Origin: Pseudomonadota bacterium
Lineage (GTDB): Bacteria > Pseudomonadota > Gammaproteobacteria > Xanthomonadales > Xanthomonadaceae
Length of the DNA stretch: 64,000 nt
NCBI GenBank assembly: GCA_018242485.1
Contig: JAFEBV010000027.1
Coordinates: 186,001 to 250,000 of the forward strand
Reading direction: 5' to 3'
Shown one piece after another: positions 1 through 7,947 of the stretch. Below the pieces are notes generated by a model, which did no database searches, was not told the DNA's origin, and saw only the letters and a list, made by a program, of their open reading frames with translations. The position numbers and the translations under genes were made by a program. Numbering within the stretch: the first letter of the stretch is position 1; every line of letters starts with the position of its first letter.

Positions 1-354
1 CTGGCGCGCGGCCTGCTCGACTTGCTGCCCGAGCACGCCTCGATCTACCTCGTGCAAATCTTGATCGCGCTGATCACGGTCGGCTTCACCCTTGTCATCA
101 GCCAGGTCGGCGCGACCGTGGTGATGGTGCCGATGGCGATCAACGTCGCCATCGCCGCCGGCGGGCATCCCACCGCGTTCGCGATGCTCGTCGCGCTGGC
201 GGCCTCCAACAACATGCTCACCGGCTCCAACCCGGTGATCGGCATGGTGGTCGGCCCGGCCGGCTACAAACCCGCCGACCTGCTGCGCGCCAGCGGCGGC
301 CTGACCCTCGTCTACCTCGCGGTGGTGCTGGTAATGGTGAATGTTATGTTCTGA
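1..354 (+). CDS. SLC13-family (DASS/CitT-type) permease, C-terminal fragment
   Basis: The reading frame is open from the first base of the window and ends with TGA at 352-354, so only the last 117 residues are present. They hold hydrophobic helices and the sequence SNNMLTGSNPVIGMVVGPAG, which resembles the second conserved substrate-binding loop (SNxxTNP-like, here TGSNP) of the SLC13/arsenical-pump permease superfamily. The chain ends in a final helix rich in Val and Leu. Family members are inner-membrane, usually sodium-coupled carriers of dicarboxylates, sulfate or similar anions. The substrate cannot be told from this fragment. An Ile/Val/Ala-rich helix is seen around residues 15-35. Confidence 0.7.
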   Translation: MARGLLDLLPEHASIYLVQILIALITVGFTLVISQVGATVVMVPMAINVAIAAGGHPTAFAMLVALAASNNMLTGSNPVIGMVVGPAGYKPADLLRASGGLTLVYLAVVLVMVNVMF

Positions 355-423
355 GGCGGGGGTTGGGGAGTTGTGGAAAGCCGGCCCGTCAGTCGGCGGC
401 AACACCCGAATCCCGAATTCCGC
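355..423. other. Intergenic gap with G-rich and C-rich short repeats
   Basis: This gap lies between the permease and the convergent secreted-protein gene. It holds a G-rich stretch just after the permease stop (GGGGG-TT-GGGG around 357-367) and a C-rich mirror, CCCGAATCCCGAATTCC, at about 405-421. These look like degenerate copies of GGGATTC-type simple repeats. Similar pieces occur near 2758-2778 and 19923-19935. No hairpin with a T-tract was found. Confidence 0.35.
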
Positions 424-1002
424 TCAGCGATACACCACCGTCGCCATGCAGCGGTACGCCGGATAACGTCCCGGCAGGATGATCGATAATTGCGCCAGCT
501 TTGGCTTGCTGGCGAACACGGCGGTGACGGTTTCGTGCTGACTGGACGAGAGCACCACGCGGGTGCCATCACGCAGGCTCGCCTGCACGGCCAGATCGTC
601 CTGTCGCGTCATGCCGATCTGGCCATCGGGCTTGCGCACGCGGCGGAACACGTCGTACTGCGCTGCAGCGAGAAGATCAGCCAGGGTGCCGTGTTCCTCC
701 TCACGAGACTCCCAGCGGAAAATGTCCGTGCTGAAACCGTAGTCGTCCGCCACGAAGGTGCCAGCGCGGTCGCGACGACCCAGATCCACGATCCAGCCGT
801 ATTCCATGCGATCGGCAAGGCTGTCCTTGCGTTGCCAGCGCCAGGTCTTGCCCGCATTGGCAATGGGCGGGAACACGGCGGTGAAGCGACCGGATTCGAC
901 CGCCACCGAGCACGCGCGGCTGACGATGGGTGCGGCCTGCGTCGGATCGGCGACGACGGCGATAGTGAGACTCACGCCAAGAATCGCGAAGTGGCGGTTC
1001 AT
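424..1002 (-). CDS. Secreted protein of unknown function
   Basis: Encodes 192 residues. The N-terminus, MNRHFAILGVSLTIAVVADPTQA, looks like a Sec signal peptide cut after TQA, so the product is probably periplasmic. I recognise no domain. The mature part is polar, with a Trp/Arg-rich patch (KTWRWQRK) and two Cys (about 31 and 185) that could pair. An upstream ATG at 1065 is in frame but would overlap the Rieske gene; the ATG at 1002 has GAAGG eight bases before it and gives a proper signal peptide. It starts 13 bases after the Rieske stop on the same strand, so the two genes are probably cotranscribed. Confidence 0.6.
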   Translation of the reverse strand: MNRHFAILGVSLTIAVVADPTQAAPIVSRACSVAVESGRFTAVFPPIANAGKTWRWQRKDSLADRMEYGWIVDLGRRDRAGTFVADDYGFSTDIFRWESREEEHGTLADLLAAAQYDVFRRVRKPDGQIGMTRQDDLAVQASLRDGTRVVLSSSQHETVTAVFASKPKLAQLSIILPGRYPAYRCMATVVYR

Positions 1003-1015
1003 GATCGCCTTCGAT

Positions 1016-1399
1016 TCACGCTCCGTCTGCCACCACCGCTGACTTGGACAGCACCACCCAGCCATCGGCCTGTACCACCGGCACCTCCCTCAGCGAATCG
1101 CCGCGGCACGGCCCAGCCACGCAATGCCCCGACATGCGCTCGAAGGTGGCACCGTGCGCGGCGCAGACCAAGCGCCCCTGGTCGATGAGGAAGTTGCCCG
1201 GCGACCAGTCCAGCCTGCGCCCTGCATGCGGGCACACGTTGAGGAAGGCGCGCACGGTGCCACCCTCACGCACCACGATCAGCGGCTCGGGGATGCCATC
1301 CACCTCGCCTTCCGCAGAACGCACCGCGCCATCCGGCAGGTCAGCCAATGCGATCAGTGAGTGGGGCGTTGCCGCCTGAACGAACCCATCCTTCGTCAC
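1016..1399 (-). CDS. Rieske [2Fe-2S] domain protein
   Basis: A single-domain Rieske protein of about 127 residues. The cluster motifs are CPHAG and CAAHG (Cys-x-His and Cys-x2-His), followed by GATFERMSGHCVAGPC. This matches the small Rieske ferredoxins and nitrite-reductase NirD-like group, which pass electrons to oxygenases or reductases in the cytoplasm. No oxygenase alpha subunit is adjacent, so the partner is unknown. I chose the GTG start at 1399 because AGGAGGTG, an almost perfect ribosome binding site, lies five bases upstream. In-frame ATGs at 1438 and 1474 have weak sites. The gene is divergent from the membrane-protein gene at 1473. Confidence 0.8.
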   Translation of the reverse strand: MTKDGFVQAATPHSLIALADLPDGAVRSAEGEVDGIPEPLIVVREGGTVRAFLNVCPHAGRRLDWSPGNFLIDQGRLVCAAHGATFERMSGHCVAGPCRGDSLREVPVVQADGWVVLSKSAVVADGA

Positions 1400-1472
1400 T
1401 TGTCCACCTCCTGCATCGACCCCATACTCGATCGACATCTTGCCACTTCGCATCGTGTCACGCCCGGAGCCC

Positions 1473-1799
1473 ATGTTCAGCGCCTATCGCGTTTTCACCC
1501 TGCTGCGCCCACCGCGCCCGCGTCATCCCTTGCTGCAGGCACTGTTGACGGTGCTGGTCGTGTGCGCCTTCCTCGTGTTGCTGGTGGTCGGTGCGGCGAT
1601 CGGCTTGGTGGTGTTGCTCGTTGCCCTGATCGGTCGGGCACTGGGGTTCAGCCGGCCATTCGTGTTCACCACCGGTGCCCGGCAGCAGAGCGAATCGTCG
1701 TCCGGGCCGCCACCGCAGGCGCGTGCTGCCGACGATGACGTGATCGATGGCGAGTTCCGGGTGGTGGACAAAACACTGCCGCACGGGCCGCAGGCTTGA
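1473..1799 (+). CDS. Small membrane protein, function unknown
   Basis: Encodes 108 residues. A long hydrophobic stretch at about residues 20-55 (LLTVLVVCAFLVLLVV, then GLVVLLVALIG) fits one or two membrane helices. A polar, acidic tail (DDDVIDGEFRVVD) follows and is likely cytoplasmic. Proteins with a final DVIDGEF-like peptide after helices are common in Xanthomonadales, but their function is not known to me. CGGAG precedes the ATG at 1473; an upstream ATG at 1440 is less likely. The stop TGA at 1797-1799 overlaps the TTG start of the next gene, so translation of the two is probably coupled. Confidence 0.6.
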   Translation: MFSAYRVFTLLRPPRPRHPLLQALLTVLVVCAFLVLLVVGAAIGLVVLLVALIGRALGFSRPFVFTTGARQQSESSSGPPPQARAADDDVIDGEFRVVDKTLPHGPQA

Positions 1800-2503
1800 G
1801 CGACACCGTGACTTTCGCGTTGCCGGCAGGCACGCCGAGCGTGTCGATCCGCGGCCGCGATGAAGTCTTTCCGGTGCATCGCATCTACTGCGTGGGGCGC
1901 AACTTCGCCGAGCACGCGAAAGAGATGGGCGCCGAGCCGAGCCGGCCCACCGAACCGCCGGCGTTCTTCATGAAACCGGCCGATGCGGTGGTCGCCGACG
2001 GCGCGACGATTCCCTATCCACGCGGCACGTCCGAGCTGCATCACGAAGTCGAACTGGTGGTCGCGCTGGGCGCCGGCCACGATGGTGTGATCGCGGCGAG
2101 CGACGCACTGGCGCTGGTGTACGGCTACGCGGTCGGCATCGACCTCACCCGCCGCGACCTGCAGGCTCGCGCCAAGGCCAAGGGTTTGCCGTGGGACGTG
2201 GCCAAGGGCTTCGACCATTCCGCGCCGATCTCCGCCATCGTGCCCGTGGCCGTGAGCGGGCATCCCTTCGACGCCGAACTGTCGCTGGCCGTCAACGGTC
2301 GCAGCGTGCAGCGCGCACCGCTGTCACAGATGATCTTCGGCGTCGCCGACGTGCTGCACGAGCTGTCGAAACTCTACGACCTGCGCGCGGGCGATTTGGT
2401 CTTCATGGGCACCCCGGCCGGCGTCGGCCCGCTGCATCAGGGCGATCGCTTCCACGCCGAAGTTTCCGGGCTGGCGACGCTGGATGGTGTGATCGGTTCT
2501 TGA
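1796..2503 (+). CDS. Fumarylacetoacetate hydrolase (FAH) family protein
   Basis: Encodes 235 residues, the usual size of the short FAHD1-like branch. Family marks are YCVGRNFAEHAKEMG near the N-terminus, the metal-binding acidic set including HHEVELVV (the E-x-E pair), GIDLTRRDLQ, KGFDHSAP, and near the end GDLVFMGTPAGVGPLHQGD. Relatives are metal-dependent acylpyruvate hydrolases or oxaloacetate decarboxylases in the cytoplasm; the exact substrate is not determined. The start is TTG at 1796, overlapping the previous stop (TTGA). No other start precedes the conserved VGRNF region with a better site. Confidence 0.9.
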   Translation: MSDTVTFALPAGTPSVSIRGRDEVFPVHRIYCVGRNFAEHAKEMGAEPSRPTEPPAFFMKPADAVVADGATIPYPRGTSELHHEVELVVALGAGHDGVIAASDALALVYGYAVGIDLTRRDLQARAKAKGLPWDVAKGFDHSAPISAIVPVAVSGHPFDAELSLAVNGRSVQRAPLSQMIFGVADVLHELSKLYDLRAGDLVFMGTPAGVGPLHQGDRFHAEVSGLATLDGVIGS

Positions 2504-2508
2504 TGGCT

Positions 2509-2533
2509 GGGGTTTGGGGTTTGGGGGCTGGGG
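2509..2533 (+). repeat. G-quadruplex motif (four G-runs)
   Basis: Four G-runs of 4, 4, 5 and 4 bases are separated by TTT, TTT and CT, starting five bases after the FAH stop codon. This meets the usual G4 pattern on the + strand, hence also in the 3' UTR of the FAH message. It could also simply be a GGGGTTT-type simple repeat. Confidence 0.7.
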
Positions 2534-2845
2534 ACAGAAGATAGTTCGCTTCCCCCTCCGGGGAAGGTGCGCGCAGGGCGGCGACGGGAGGACTGTCGAG
2601 GCGGCGGCTGTTCCTTCCCCCACCGGGGGAAGGTGGCGCGCAGCGCCGGATGAGGGCACGTCCTACCCGCCTCCACGATCTGCTTCCACCGCGATCTGGG
2701 AGGTCTTTCCCTCATCCGCCCTACGGGCACCTTCCCCCGGTGGGGGAAGGAAGAGCTTCCCGATTCCCGAGTCCCGACCGATTTGGCCCCTCCGCCACCC
2801 CGGCGTATGCTGCGGCGGTTGTTTCCCGTCCTTCCGGAGTTACGC
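2534..2845. repeat. Gap with three interspersed palindromic repeats
   Basis: The gap between the FAH gene and mscL holds no convincing gene. It holds three copies of a repeat made of a CTTCCCCC-n-GGGGGAAG hairpin followed by GTGCSCG-n-GGGCGGATGAGGG. Copies lie at about 2549-2588 (degenerate) and 2612-2657 on the + strand, and at 2708-2753 in reverse. The last two face each other and could pair into a longer stem. CCCGATTCCCGAGTCCCGAC at 2759-2778 is a further simple repeat. Confidence 0.75.
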
Positions 2846-3259
2846 ATGGGCATGGTGTCGGAGTTCAAGGAATTCGCGATGCGCGGCAACGTCATCGACC
2901 TCGCGGTCGGTGTGGTCATCGGCGGCGCGTTCGGCAAGATCGTGTCTTCGCTGGTGGACAAGATCATCATGCCGCCGATCGGCATGCTCACCGGCGGCAT
3001 CGATTTCTCGCAGCTCAAGTGGGTGCTCAAGGCCGCCGACGACAGCGACCCGAAACACAAGATCGCCGAGGTCGCGATCAGCTACGGCGATTTCATCAAT
3101 ACCCTGATCCAGTTCCTCATCATCGCTTTCGCGATCTTCGTCGTGGTCAAGGCCATCAACCGCATCAGCCGCAAACCCGAGCCGGCACCCGCGCCGCCGC
3201 CACCGACGCCCGAAGACGTGCTGCTGCTGCGCGAGATCCGCGACAGCCTCAAGCGCTGA
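2846..3259 (+). CDS. mscL: Large-conductance mechanosensitive channel MscL
   Basis: Encodes 137 residues, the usual MscL length. The protein forms an inner-membrane pentamer that opens under membrane tension and releases solutes during osmotic downshock. Visible marks: amphipathic N-terminus [15 protein letters not shown]1 [22 protein letters not shown] with the Gly/Ala-rich gate, the periplasmic loop, TM2 [23 protein letters not shown], a Pro-rich linker ([19 protein letters not shown]) and the C-terminal helix ending RDSLKR. GGAG lies eight bases before the ATG at 2846. A longer in-frame start at 2783 is not supported. Confidence 0.97.
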   Translation: MGMVSEFKEFAMRGNVIDLAVGVVIGGAFGKIVSSLVDKIIMPPIGMLTGGIDFSQLKWVLKAADDSDPKHKIAEVAISYGDFINTLIQFLIIAFAIFVVVKAINRISRKPEPAPAPPPPTPEDVLLLREIRDSLKR

Positions 3260-3353
3260 AGGCAACGCTCATTGCATCCGCACGCGAGCCGCACCCACCC
3301 GCGGTTTGCGCGTCGTTGTTGCTTGCACATTTTTACTTCGATATGGAGCCACC

Positions 3354-4799
3354 ATGTCCCGCTGCCATGCCCTGTCCGCCGCCCTCGCCACCTGCCTGCT
3401 CGCCGCCGTGCCCTTGGCAGCATCGATCGCCGCACCGGCCACCGACGGCCTGCTGTCCGCGCAGGACATCGCCACCGCGGTGAAGCTGCGCGAGGCGGCG
3501 TTGCAGCCCGATGAGCACATGGCGTGGGACTTGACCGAATCGCTGACCACCGAAGTCGGGCAGCGCCTCGCCGGCACCCCGGAAGCCGAACGCGGGGTGG
3601 CGTGGACGCTGGCGAAGTTCAAGGCGCTGGGCTACGACAAGGTCTATACCGAACCGGTGACCCTGCCGCTGTGGATTCGCCGCCCCGAGGATGCCAGCGT
3701 GGTGTCGCCGTATCCGCAGCATCTGGTGGTGACCGCGCTGGGACACAGCGTGGGCACCAACGGGCCGATGCAAGGCGAGGTGGTCGAGTTCGCCGATCTG
3801 GCCGCGCTCAAGGCCGCCAAGCCCGGCTCGCTGGACGGCAAGATCGCCTACATCAGCCATCGCATGGCGCGCTCGAAGACCGGCAGCGGTTATGGTGAAG
3901 CGGTCGGCGCGAGGAGCGACGGCCCCTCGGTCGCGGCCCGGCTCGGCGCCAAGGCATTGTTGATCCGTTCGATCGGCACCGACCACGACCGCCTGCCGCA
4001 CACCGGCATGCTCGACTACGCCGCCGACGCGCCGAAGATCCCCGCTGCGGCGCTGTCCAATCCCGATGCCGATCTGCTGTCGAACATGCTCCGGCGCGGG
4101 AAACCTGTCGTGGTGAAGCTGGATCTGGACTGCGGCGAACAAGGTCTGGCGCATTCGTTCAACGTGATCGGCGAGATCACCGGCAGCGACAAGCGCGACG
4201 AAGTGGTGACCATCGGCGGGCACCTGGATTCCTGGGATCTGGGCACCGGCGCGATCGACGACGCGTCCGGGCTGGCGATCACCATGGCCGCCGGCGCGCT
4301 GATCCACCGCATGCACCTCAAACCGCATCGCACGATTCGCGTGATCGCCTACATGGACGAGGAATCCGGCGGCATCGGCGCGAAGGCCTATGCCAACGCC
4401 CATGCTGCGCAGGTCAAGCAGCACCAGATCGGCGCGGAGAGCGATCTGGGTGCCGACCGCATCTATGCCTTCCACGCCGGGGTGAAGCCTTCCGCGTGGC
4501 CGGTGATCGAGCAGATCGGGCAGGTGCTCGCGCCGCTGGGCATCGTCACCGAAAAGGGCGGCTACGGCCCCGGCGAGGATCCCGCACAGATGGCCGCCAA
4601 GGGCATGGCCTGGGCGGATCTGTCGCAGGACGCGACCCGCTATTTCGACTGGCACCACACCGCCAACGACACCCTCGACAAGATCGATCCGGCCGCGCTC
4701 GGCCAGCAGGTCGCCGCTTATGCCGTGTTCGCGTATCTGTCTGCGCAGGCGCCGGACAGCTTCGGTTCCGGCGAGTTGCCGGCGGGCAAGTCGTATTGA
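3354..4799 (+). CDS. Secreted M28-family metallopeptidase (carboxypeptidase Q-like)
   Basis: Encodes 481 residues with a clear signal peptide (ATCLLAAVPLAASIAA), so it is exported. A PA-like insert precedes the catalytic domain. Zinc ligands of the M28 fold are visible: GGHLDSWD (His290), GAIDDASG (Asp302/303), MDEESGG (Glu336 as likely general base and Glu337), and DWHHTANDT near the C-terminus. The DSWDxGTGAxDD form is typical of plasma glutamate carboxypeptidase/carboxypeptidase Q homologues common in this order, which release amino acids from peptides. GGAG precedes the ATG at 3354. It is monocistronic, and the flanking mscL gene is unrelated. Confidence 0.9.
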   Translation: MSRCHALSAALATCLLAAVPLAASIAAPATDGLLSAQDIATAVKLREAALQPDEHMAWDLTESLTTEVGQRLAGTPEAERGVAWTLAKFKALGYDKVYTEPVTLPLWIRRPEDASVVSPYPQHLVVTALGHSVGTNGPMQGEVVEFADLAALKAAKPGSLDGKIAYISHRMARSKTGSGYGEAVGARSDGPSVAARLGAKALLIRSIGTDHDRLPHTGMLDYAADAPKIPAAALSNPDADLLSNMLRRGKPVVVKLDLDCGEQGLAHSFNVIGEITGSDKRDEVVTIGGHLDSWDLGTGAIDDASGLAITMAAGALIHRMHLKPHRTIRVIAYMDEESGGIGAKAYANAHAAQVKQHQIGAESDLGADRIYAFHAGVKPSAWPVIEQIGQVLAPLGIVTEKGGYGPGEDPAQMAAKGMAWADLSQDATRYFDWHHTANDTLDKIDPAALGQQVAAYAVFAYLSAQAPDSFGSGELPAGKSY

Positions 4800-5084
4800 G
4801 CCCGCGTCGGGTTTGCAACGCCTGCATGTGGACGCAATTCCCGCGCATGCGGGGATCGCGTGCAGCGTTTCCGTCTGCGCGGCAGGTTGCATGACCACGA
4901 AGCGGGTTCATGACGATCGCGTTGCGCGGGCACCGCGTCGCCCGCACGCACCGTGTCGCAGTCCTCGCAGCGTAAAGCTTTTCTGAACATCCCCCCATTA
5001 CCCTTGGCCGCCCCTCGCGGTGTCGCCACGGCGGGCGGTTCGCGGCATCCATCAAAAAACCAAAACACATTGGGGAAATCCATC
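4800..5084. other. Intergenic gap with a small GC palindrome
   Basis: No gene is seen here. A short inverted repeat (CCCGC-GCAT-GCGGG, 4840-4853) lies about 40 bases after the M28 stop and may help end transcription, but no T-tract follows. Just before the next gene, CATTGGGGAAATCCATC supplies the ribosome binding site (GGGGA at 5071-5075). Confidence 0.4.
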
Positions 5085-5576
5085 ATGAACAAGGCTATCA
5101 AGCGCTACGCCCTGCTGGGCATGGCGTTCGCGTTCGGCATCGCCAGCGCGCAGGCGCAGGACGACTACAGCATCGGCATCTATGCCAAGTCGAAAGGCGG
5201 CAATTTTCCGTGCAACGACACCCAGTTCCTCAACGACCAGAAGGCGTTCGAGAACGGCCAGCTCAGCTCCGATCAACTGGAAAACGTGTGCGGCATCGTG
5301 ACCGCCGTACTGCCGGAGAAGAAGACCCGCAGCGGCCATCACGGCTATTTCTACGTGCAGGTCGCGCCCGGCCAGACGATCGAGATCGTGTCGGATCTGG
5401 ATCGCATGACTGCGCCGGCGTGGCCGTGGGTGGCGGTGGGCAACACCGTCACCGTGCGCGGCCGCTACTACTACGACAACGACACCAGTCAGGGCATCGA
5501 CTGGACGCACCACGGCACCAGCAGCTCGTGGCCGTATGCCGGCTACGTGGTGGTGAACGGCAAGGAATATCAGTAA
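5085..5576 (+). CDS. DUF3465 domain protein, exported
   Basis: Encodes 163 residues. The signal peptide is MNKAIKRYALLGMAFAFGIASAQA, cut after AQA. The mature part carries the DUF3465 pattern: VLPEKKTRSGHHGYFYVQV, GQTIEIVSDLD, a VAVGNTVTVRGRYYYD segment, and IDWTHH near the end. DUF3465 proteins are predicted OB-like folds of unknown function. The N-terminal extension of about 45 residues before the domain (with Cys at NFPCND and ENVCGIV that could form a disulfide) is an addition to the core. Start at 5085 chosen for the signal peptide and the GGGGA site. Confidence 0.8.
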   Translation: MNKAIKRYALLGMAFAFGIASAQAQDDYSIGIYAKSKGGNFPCNDTQFLNDQKAFENGQLSSDQLENVCGIVTAVLPEKKTRSGHHGYFYVQVAPGQTIEIVSDLDRMTAPAWPWVAVGNTVTVRGRYYYDNDTSQGIDWTHHGTSSSWPYAGYVVVNGKEYQ

Positions 5577-5578
5577 GC

Positions 5579-5616
5579 AAGCGCTGCATGATTCCTTTCA
5601 GGGATCATCAGCGTTT
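5579..5616. terminator. Hairpin between convergent genes (1)
   Basis: A long stem starts three bases after the DUF3465 stop: AAGCGCTG-n-ATGATTCC pairs with GGGATCAT-CAGCGTTT around a TTTCA loop, with one bulge and one G-T pair. It lacks a long T-tract. It can act in either direction for the DUF3465 gene and the RNA methyltransferase. Confidence 0.55.
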
Positions 5617-5633
5617 GCGTAACCGCAGAACCC

Positions 5634-5675
5634 GACGGCGCGTGGCATTCACCTCAGGTGGATGCCCGCGCCGTC
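5634..5675. terminator. Hairpin between convergent genes (2)
   Basis: Second long inverted repeat: GACGGCGCG-t-GGCAT-t-CACC, loop TCA, GGTG-g-ATGCC-CGCGCCGTC. It ends two bases from the RNA methyltransferase stop codon. The stem is about 18 bp with small mismatches. It is a likely terminator or mRNA-stabilising structure for the minus-strand gene. Confidence 0.6.
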
Positions 5676-5676
5676 G

Positions 5677-6465
5677 TCATGTCCGCCCCCGCGCCCATTC
5701 AGCGATCAGCAACGCGCTGGCCACCGAGACGTTGAGACTTTCCACCGCGCCGCTGCCGGGAATGCGCAGGCGCAGATCGGCCGCTTCCATCAGCGATTGC
5801 GGCAGGCCCTCGCCCTCCGCGCCCATCAACAGCACCAGTCGCGCCGGCAGCGGATTCGCGTACAACGCTTCGCCGCCGCGCACCACGGTCGCGGCGAGGC
5901 TGAATCCCGCCGCGCGCAAGCGTTCGCGCGTACGCGCCACGTCGCCGACAGCCACGCACGGCACCGCCTCCGCGCCCCCCTCGGCCACCCGGTACGCGGC
6001 CGGCGAAAGCGCGCTGGCGTCGCCGAGCAACGCCGCGCGCACGCCGAAGTGCGCGGCCGAGCGCAGGATCGCGCCGAGATTGTGCGGATTGCCCACCCCG
6101 TGCAGCCACAACAGCAGCGCCGGCTTGTCGGCGGGAATGGCGGCCAGCAGGTGTTCCAGCGATGGCGGTTCGCGGCGCAGCAGCGCCATGCACACGCCTT
6201 CGTGGTGGCGGCTTTCAGTCAGGCGCGCGATCTCCTCGTCATCGACCACGCGATAACCGATGCGGTGCTTCACGCACCACGCCAGAACCGGCTTGAATGC
6301 GGGGATGTTGGACTCGACCAGCCACAGCTTGCGCAGATCGTCCGGGCGTTTGGCGAACGCCGCAAGGCAAGCGTTGACGCCGTGCAGGCGCTGCTCGGCT
6401 TCGCGCCGCGCGCGCGGCGGATGCGCCGGCGCAGGCGTTTTCCAGGGCGAATCACGGTGTGGCAT
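5677..6465 (-). CDS. SpoU/TrmH-family RNA 2'-O-methyltransferase (YfiF-like)
   Basis: Encodes 262 residues. It begins with a short RNA-substrate-binding domain (about residues 15-100, HGVNACLAAF). The SPOUT catalytic domain carries the three SpoU motifs: HGVGNPHNLGAILRSAAHFG (motif 1), LLMGAEGEGLP (motif 2) and IPGSGAVESLNVSVASALL (motif 3), which form the trefoil-knot SAM site. The product methylates ribose 2'-OH in tRNA or rRNA; the arrangement resembles E. coli YfiF, whose target is uncertain. Its start overlaps the end of the GNAT gene by 14 bases, so the two are likely cotranscribed. Confidence 0.88.
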   Translation of the reverse strand: MPHRDSPWKTPAPAHPPRARREAEQRLHGVNACLAAFAKRPDDLRKLWLVESNIPAFKPVLAWCVKHRIGYRVVDDEEIARLTESRHHEGVCMALLRREPPSLEHLLAAIPADKPALLLWLHGVGNPHNLGAILRSAAHFGVRAALLGDASALSPAAYRVAEGGAEAVPCVAVGDVARTRERLRAAGFSLAATVVRGGEALYANPLPARLVLLMGAEGEGLPQSLMEAADLRLRIPGSGAVESLNVSVASALLIAEWARGRT

Positions 6466-6997
6466 GCAGATGCTCCCGGGTGATCACGTACACATGCAGG
6501 TCGAGCAGCCGTTCGCCCTTCACCACCTGCCGGCGCAGCACCGCTTCATGGGTGAAGCCGCAGCGTTCGAGCACCTTCATCGATGCCGGATTGTCGGCGA
6601 ACACCCGCGCCTGCAACCGGTACAGCGGCAGTTCGCGCCAGACGTGCGGCAACACCGCGCACACCGCCGCGGTGGCGATGCCCTCGCCCCAGTACGTCCG
6701 CCCGAGCCAGTAACCGATCTCCGCGCTGTGCCGCTCCACGCCCTCGCCCACGCGCACGCCGATGCTGCCCGCAGCCTCGCCATTGATCTGGATGGCGTAG
6801 ATCTTCTCGTTGCCGGCATGCCGGCCGTGGGCGATGAACCAGCACGCATCCTCGAACGTATAGGGGTGCGGAAAGGCATCGCCGAGGCTGCGCGACACCT
6901 GTTCGTCGTTGGCGTGTGCGACCAGCGCGGCGGCATCATCGTCGCACCAGGCACGCAGTGTGAAATCGTTGCCTTCGATGCGTTCGGGCCAAGCCAT
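6452..6997 (-). CDS. GNAT-family N-acetyltransferase (RimJ/RimL type)
   Basis: Encodes 181 residues from the ATG at 6997. Features of the RimJ/RimL-like GNAT branch are visible: FTLRAWCDDDAAAL at the N-terminus, SIGVRVGEGVERHSAEIGYWL, the acetyl-CoA-binding turn GRTYWGEGIATAAV, and ARVFADNPASMKVLERCGF. It transfers acetyl from acetyl-CoA to a protein N-terminus or small amine; the substrate is unknown. A longer form starting at 7069 is possible but has no ribosome binding site. The gene overlaps the following RNA methyltransferase by 14 bases. Confidence 0.88.
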   Translation of the reverse strand: MAWPERIEGNDFTLRAWCDDDAAALVAHANDEQVSRSLGDAFPHPYTFEDACWFIAHGRHAGNEKIYAIQINGEAAGSIGVRVGEGVERHSAEIGYWLGRTYWGEGIATAAVCAVLPHVWRELPLYRLQARVFADNPASMKVLERCGFTHEAVLRRQVVKGERLLDLHVYVITREHLHATP

Positions 6998-7154
6998 GCG
7001 TTCGATCCGTTGCGACACTGCGCTGCACGATAACAGCGCCGTTGCCGGTGCGCCGTGCATGACTGTCATGGCCGGCTTGAATCCCCGATATCGCGCCGAC
7101 CTTCAGCGAATCGCGGGATCCATGGCTTGCCAGGGTGCGGGCGAGATCGCCGCG

Positions 7155-7616
7155 TCAGTCGTCCGCGTCGGTATCCGCTACCCTGCTGACGCCACCCAGC
7201 CGCTGCTTGAATGTTGCCATCACCCGCTCGACGGCTTCTAGATCGGCCTGCGGGATGCCAGCGAAAACCTCACTGACCAGTGCATCGGCGATGCCGTCCA
7301 CGCCGGCCATCACCTGCGCCGACCCGACCGCGAGGTGCAGGCGCCAGCAGCGGCGATCTTTCGGATCAGGCCGCCGCTCGACGAAATCGGCTTTCTCCAG
7401 CCGATCCAGCACCCGCCCGACCGCGATCGGTGCCAGTTCCAGATCCTCCGCCAACTCCACCTGCGTCATCCCCTGCGCGCGCCCGATCCGTCGCAGCGCG
7501 CGCCATTGCACTCTGGTCAGCCCGTAACGGGCCGCACGGCGGTCGAACTCGCGCCGGTACAGACGGGTGACATCGGCGATCAGGAAGCCGAGTCGGGCAT
7601 TGAAGGATGTTTCCAT
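7155..7616 (-). CDS. MarR-family transcriptional regulator
   Basis: Encodes 153 residues, typical for MarR/SlyA winged-helix regulators that act as dimers in the cytoplasm. The HTH is in GMTQVELAEDLELAPIAVGRVLDRLE (about residues 50-75), and the wing is in ERRPDPKDRRCWRLHLA. The SlyA-like RRxxDPxDRR wing is well kept. No target operon is next to it: upstream is a long non-coding stretch and downstream is a gap before the GNAT gene. Start at 7616 (METSFNARLG) fits family length; a start at 7667 would add 17 unlike residues. Confidence 0.88.
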   Translation of the reverse strand: METSFNARLGFLIADVTRLYRREFDRRAARYGLTRVQWRALRRIGRAQGMTQVELAEDLELAPIAVGRVLDRLEKADFVERRPDPKDRRCWRLHLAVGSAQVMAGVDGIADALVSEVFAGIPQADLEAVERVMATFKQRLGGVSRVADTDADD

Positions 7617-7728
7617 GTCCGATTGTATAGCTGCCGCGGATATGATTGGCAAGCGCAGGGCGGGCAAATGATCCTGTATCTATCCGAACATTCGATGCCA
7701 CGCGCCTTGGAGGAAACATGCGATGCAG

Positions 7729-7813
7729 TCCGCGAATGAACGCCAATCAACGCAAATGAGGCATGCCGTATTGGCCCCTGTGAGCCTTTGCGTTCATTTG
7801 CGTTATTTGCGGA
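7729..7813. repeat. Long imperfect inverted repeat built from CGCAAATGAA units
   Basis: Left arm 7729-7762 and right arm 7784-7813 are near reverse complements. Both are made of AACGCAAATGA-like units; on the right arm ATTTGCGTT recurs three times. The 21-base spacer would be the loop. It looks like a mobile or extragenic palindromic element rather than a simple operator. AT content is higher than in its surroundings. Confidence 0.6.
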
Positions 7814-7910
7814 CAAACGCTGGTGACGGTTCCGGCCTTCCACCCAGGAATTCGGGCTGATGTCGATTGCCGTGCCTGAATGACCAGGTGCGATGGCTTG
7901 CGCGGCGATC

Positions 7911-7947
7911 AAAATCAAAAATGACAACGCCGGCACGAAGCCGGCGT
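7911..7947 (-). terminator. Rho-independent terminator of fba
   Basis: On the minus strand ACGCCGGC-TTCGT-GCCGGCGT forms an 8-bp perfect stem (7927-7947), followed by CATTTTTGATTTTGA. This is the best intrinsic terminator in the window and ends fba transcription about 115 bases after its stop. Confidence 0.85.

Noticed and set aside
2514..2800. Possible small genes among the repeats before mscL
   Set aside because: The frames are made of translated palindromes (Arg/Pro/Ser-rich) without start signals.
4831..4863. CRISPR-like repeat (CCCGCGCATGCGGGG resembles type I-E repeats)
   Set aside because: Only one copy is present, with no spacers or cas genes; the core is a short palindrome common in GC-rich gaps.
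7580..7936. Possible 118-codon gene
   Set aside because: It overlaps the MarR start region, the long inverted repeat and the fba terminator and has no ribosome site or recognisable features.
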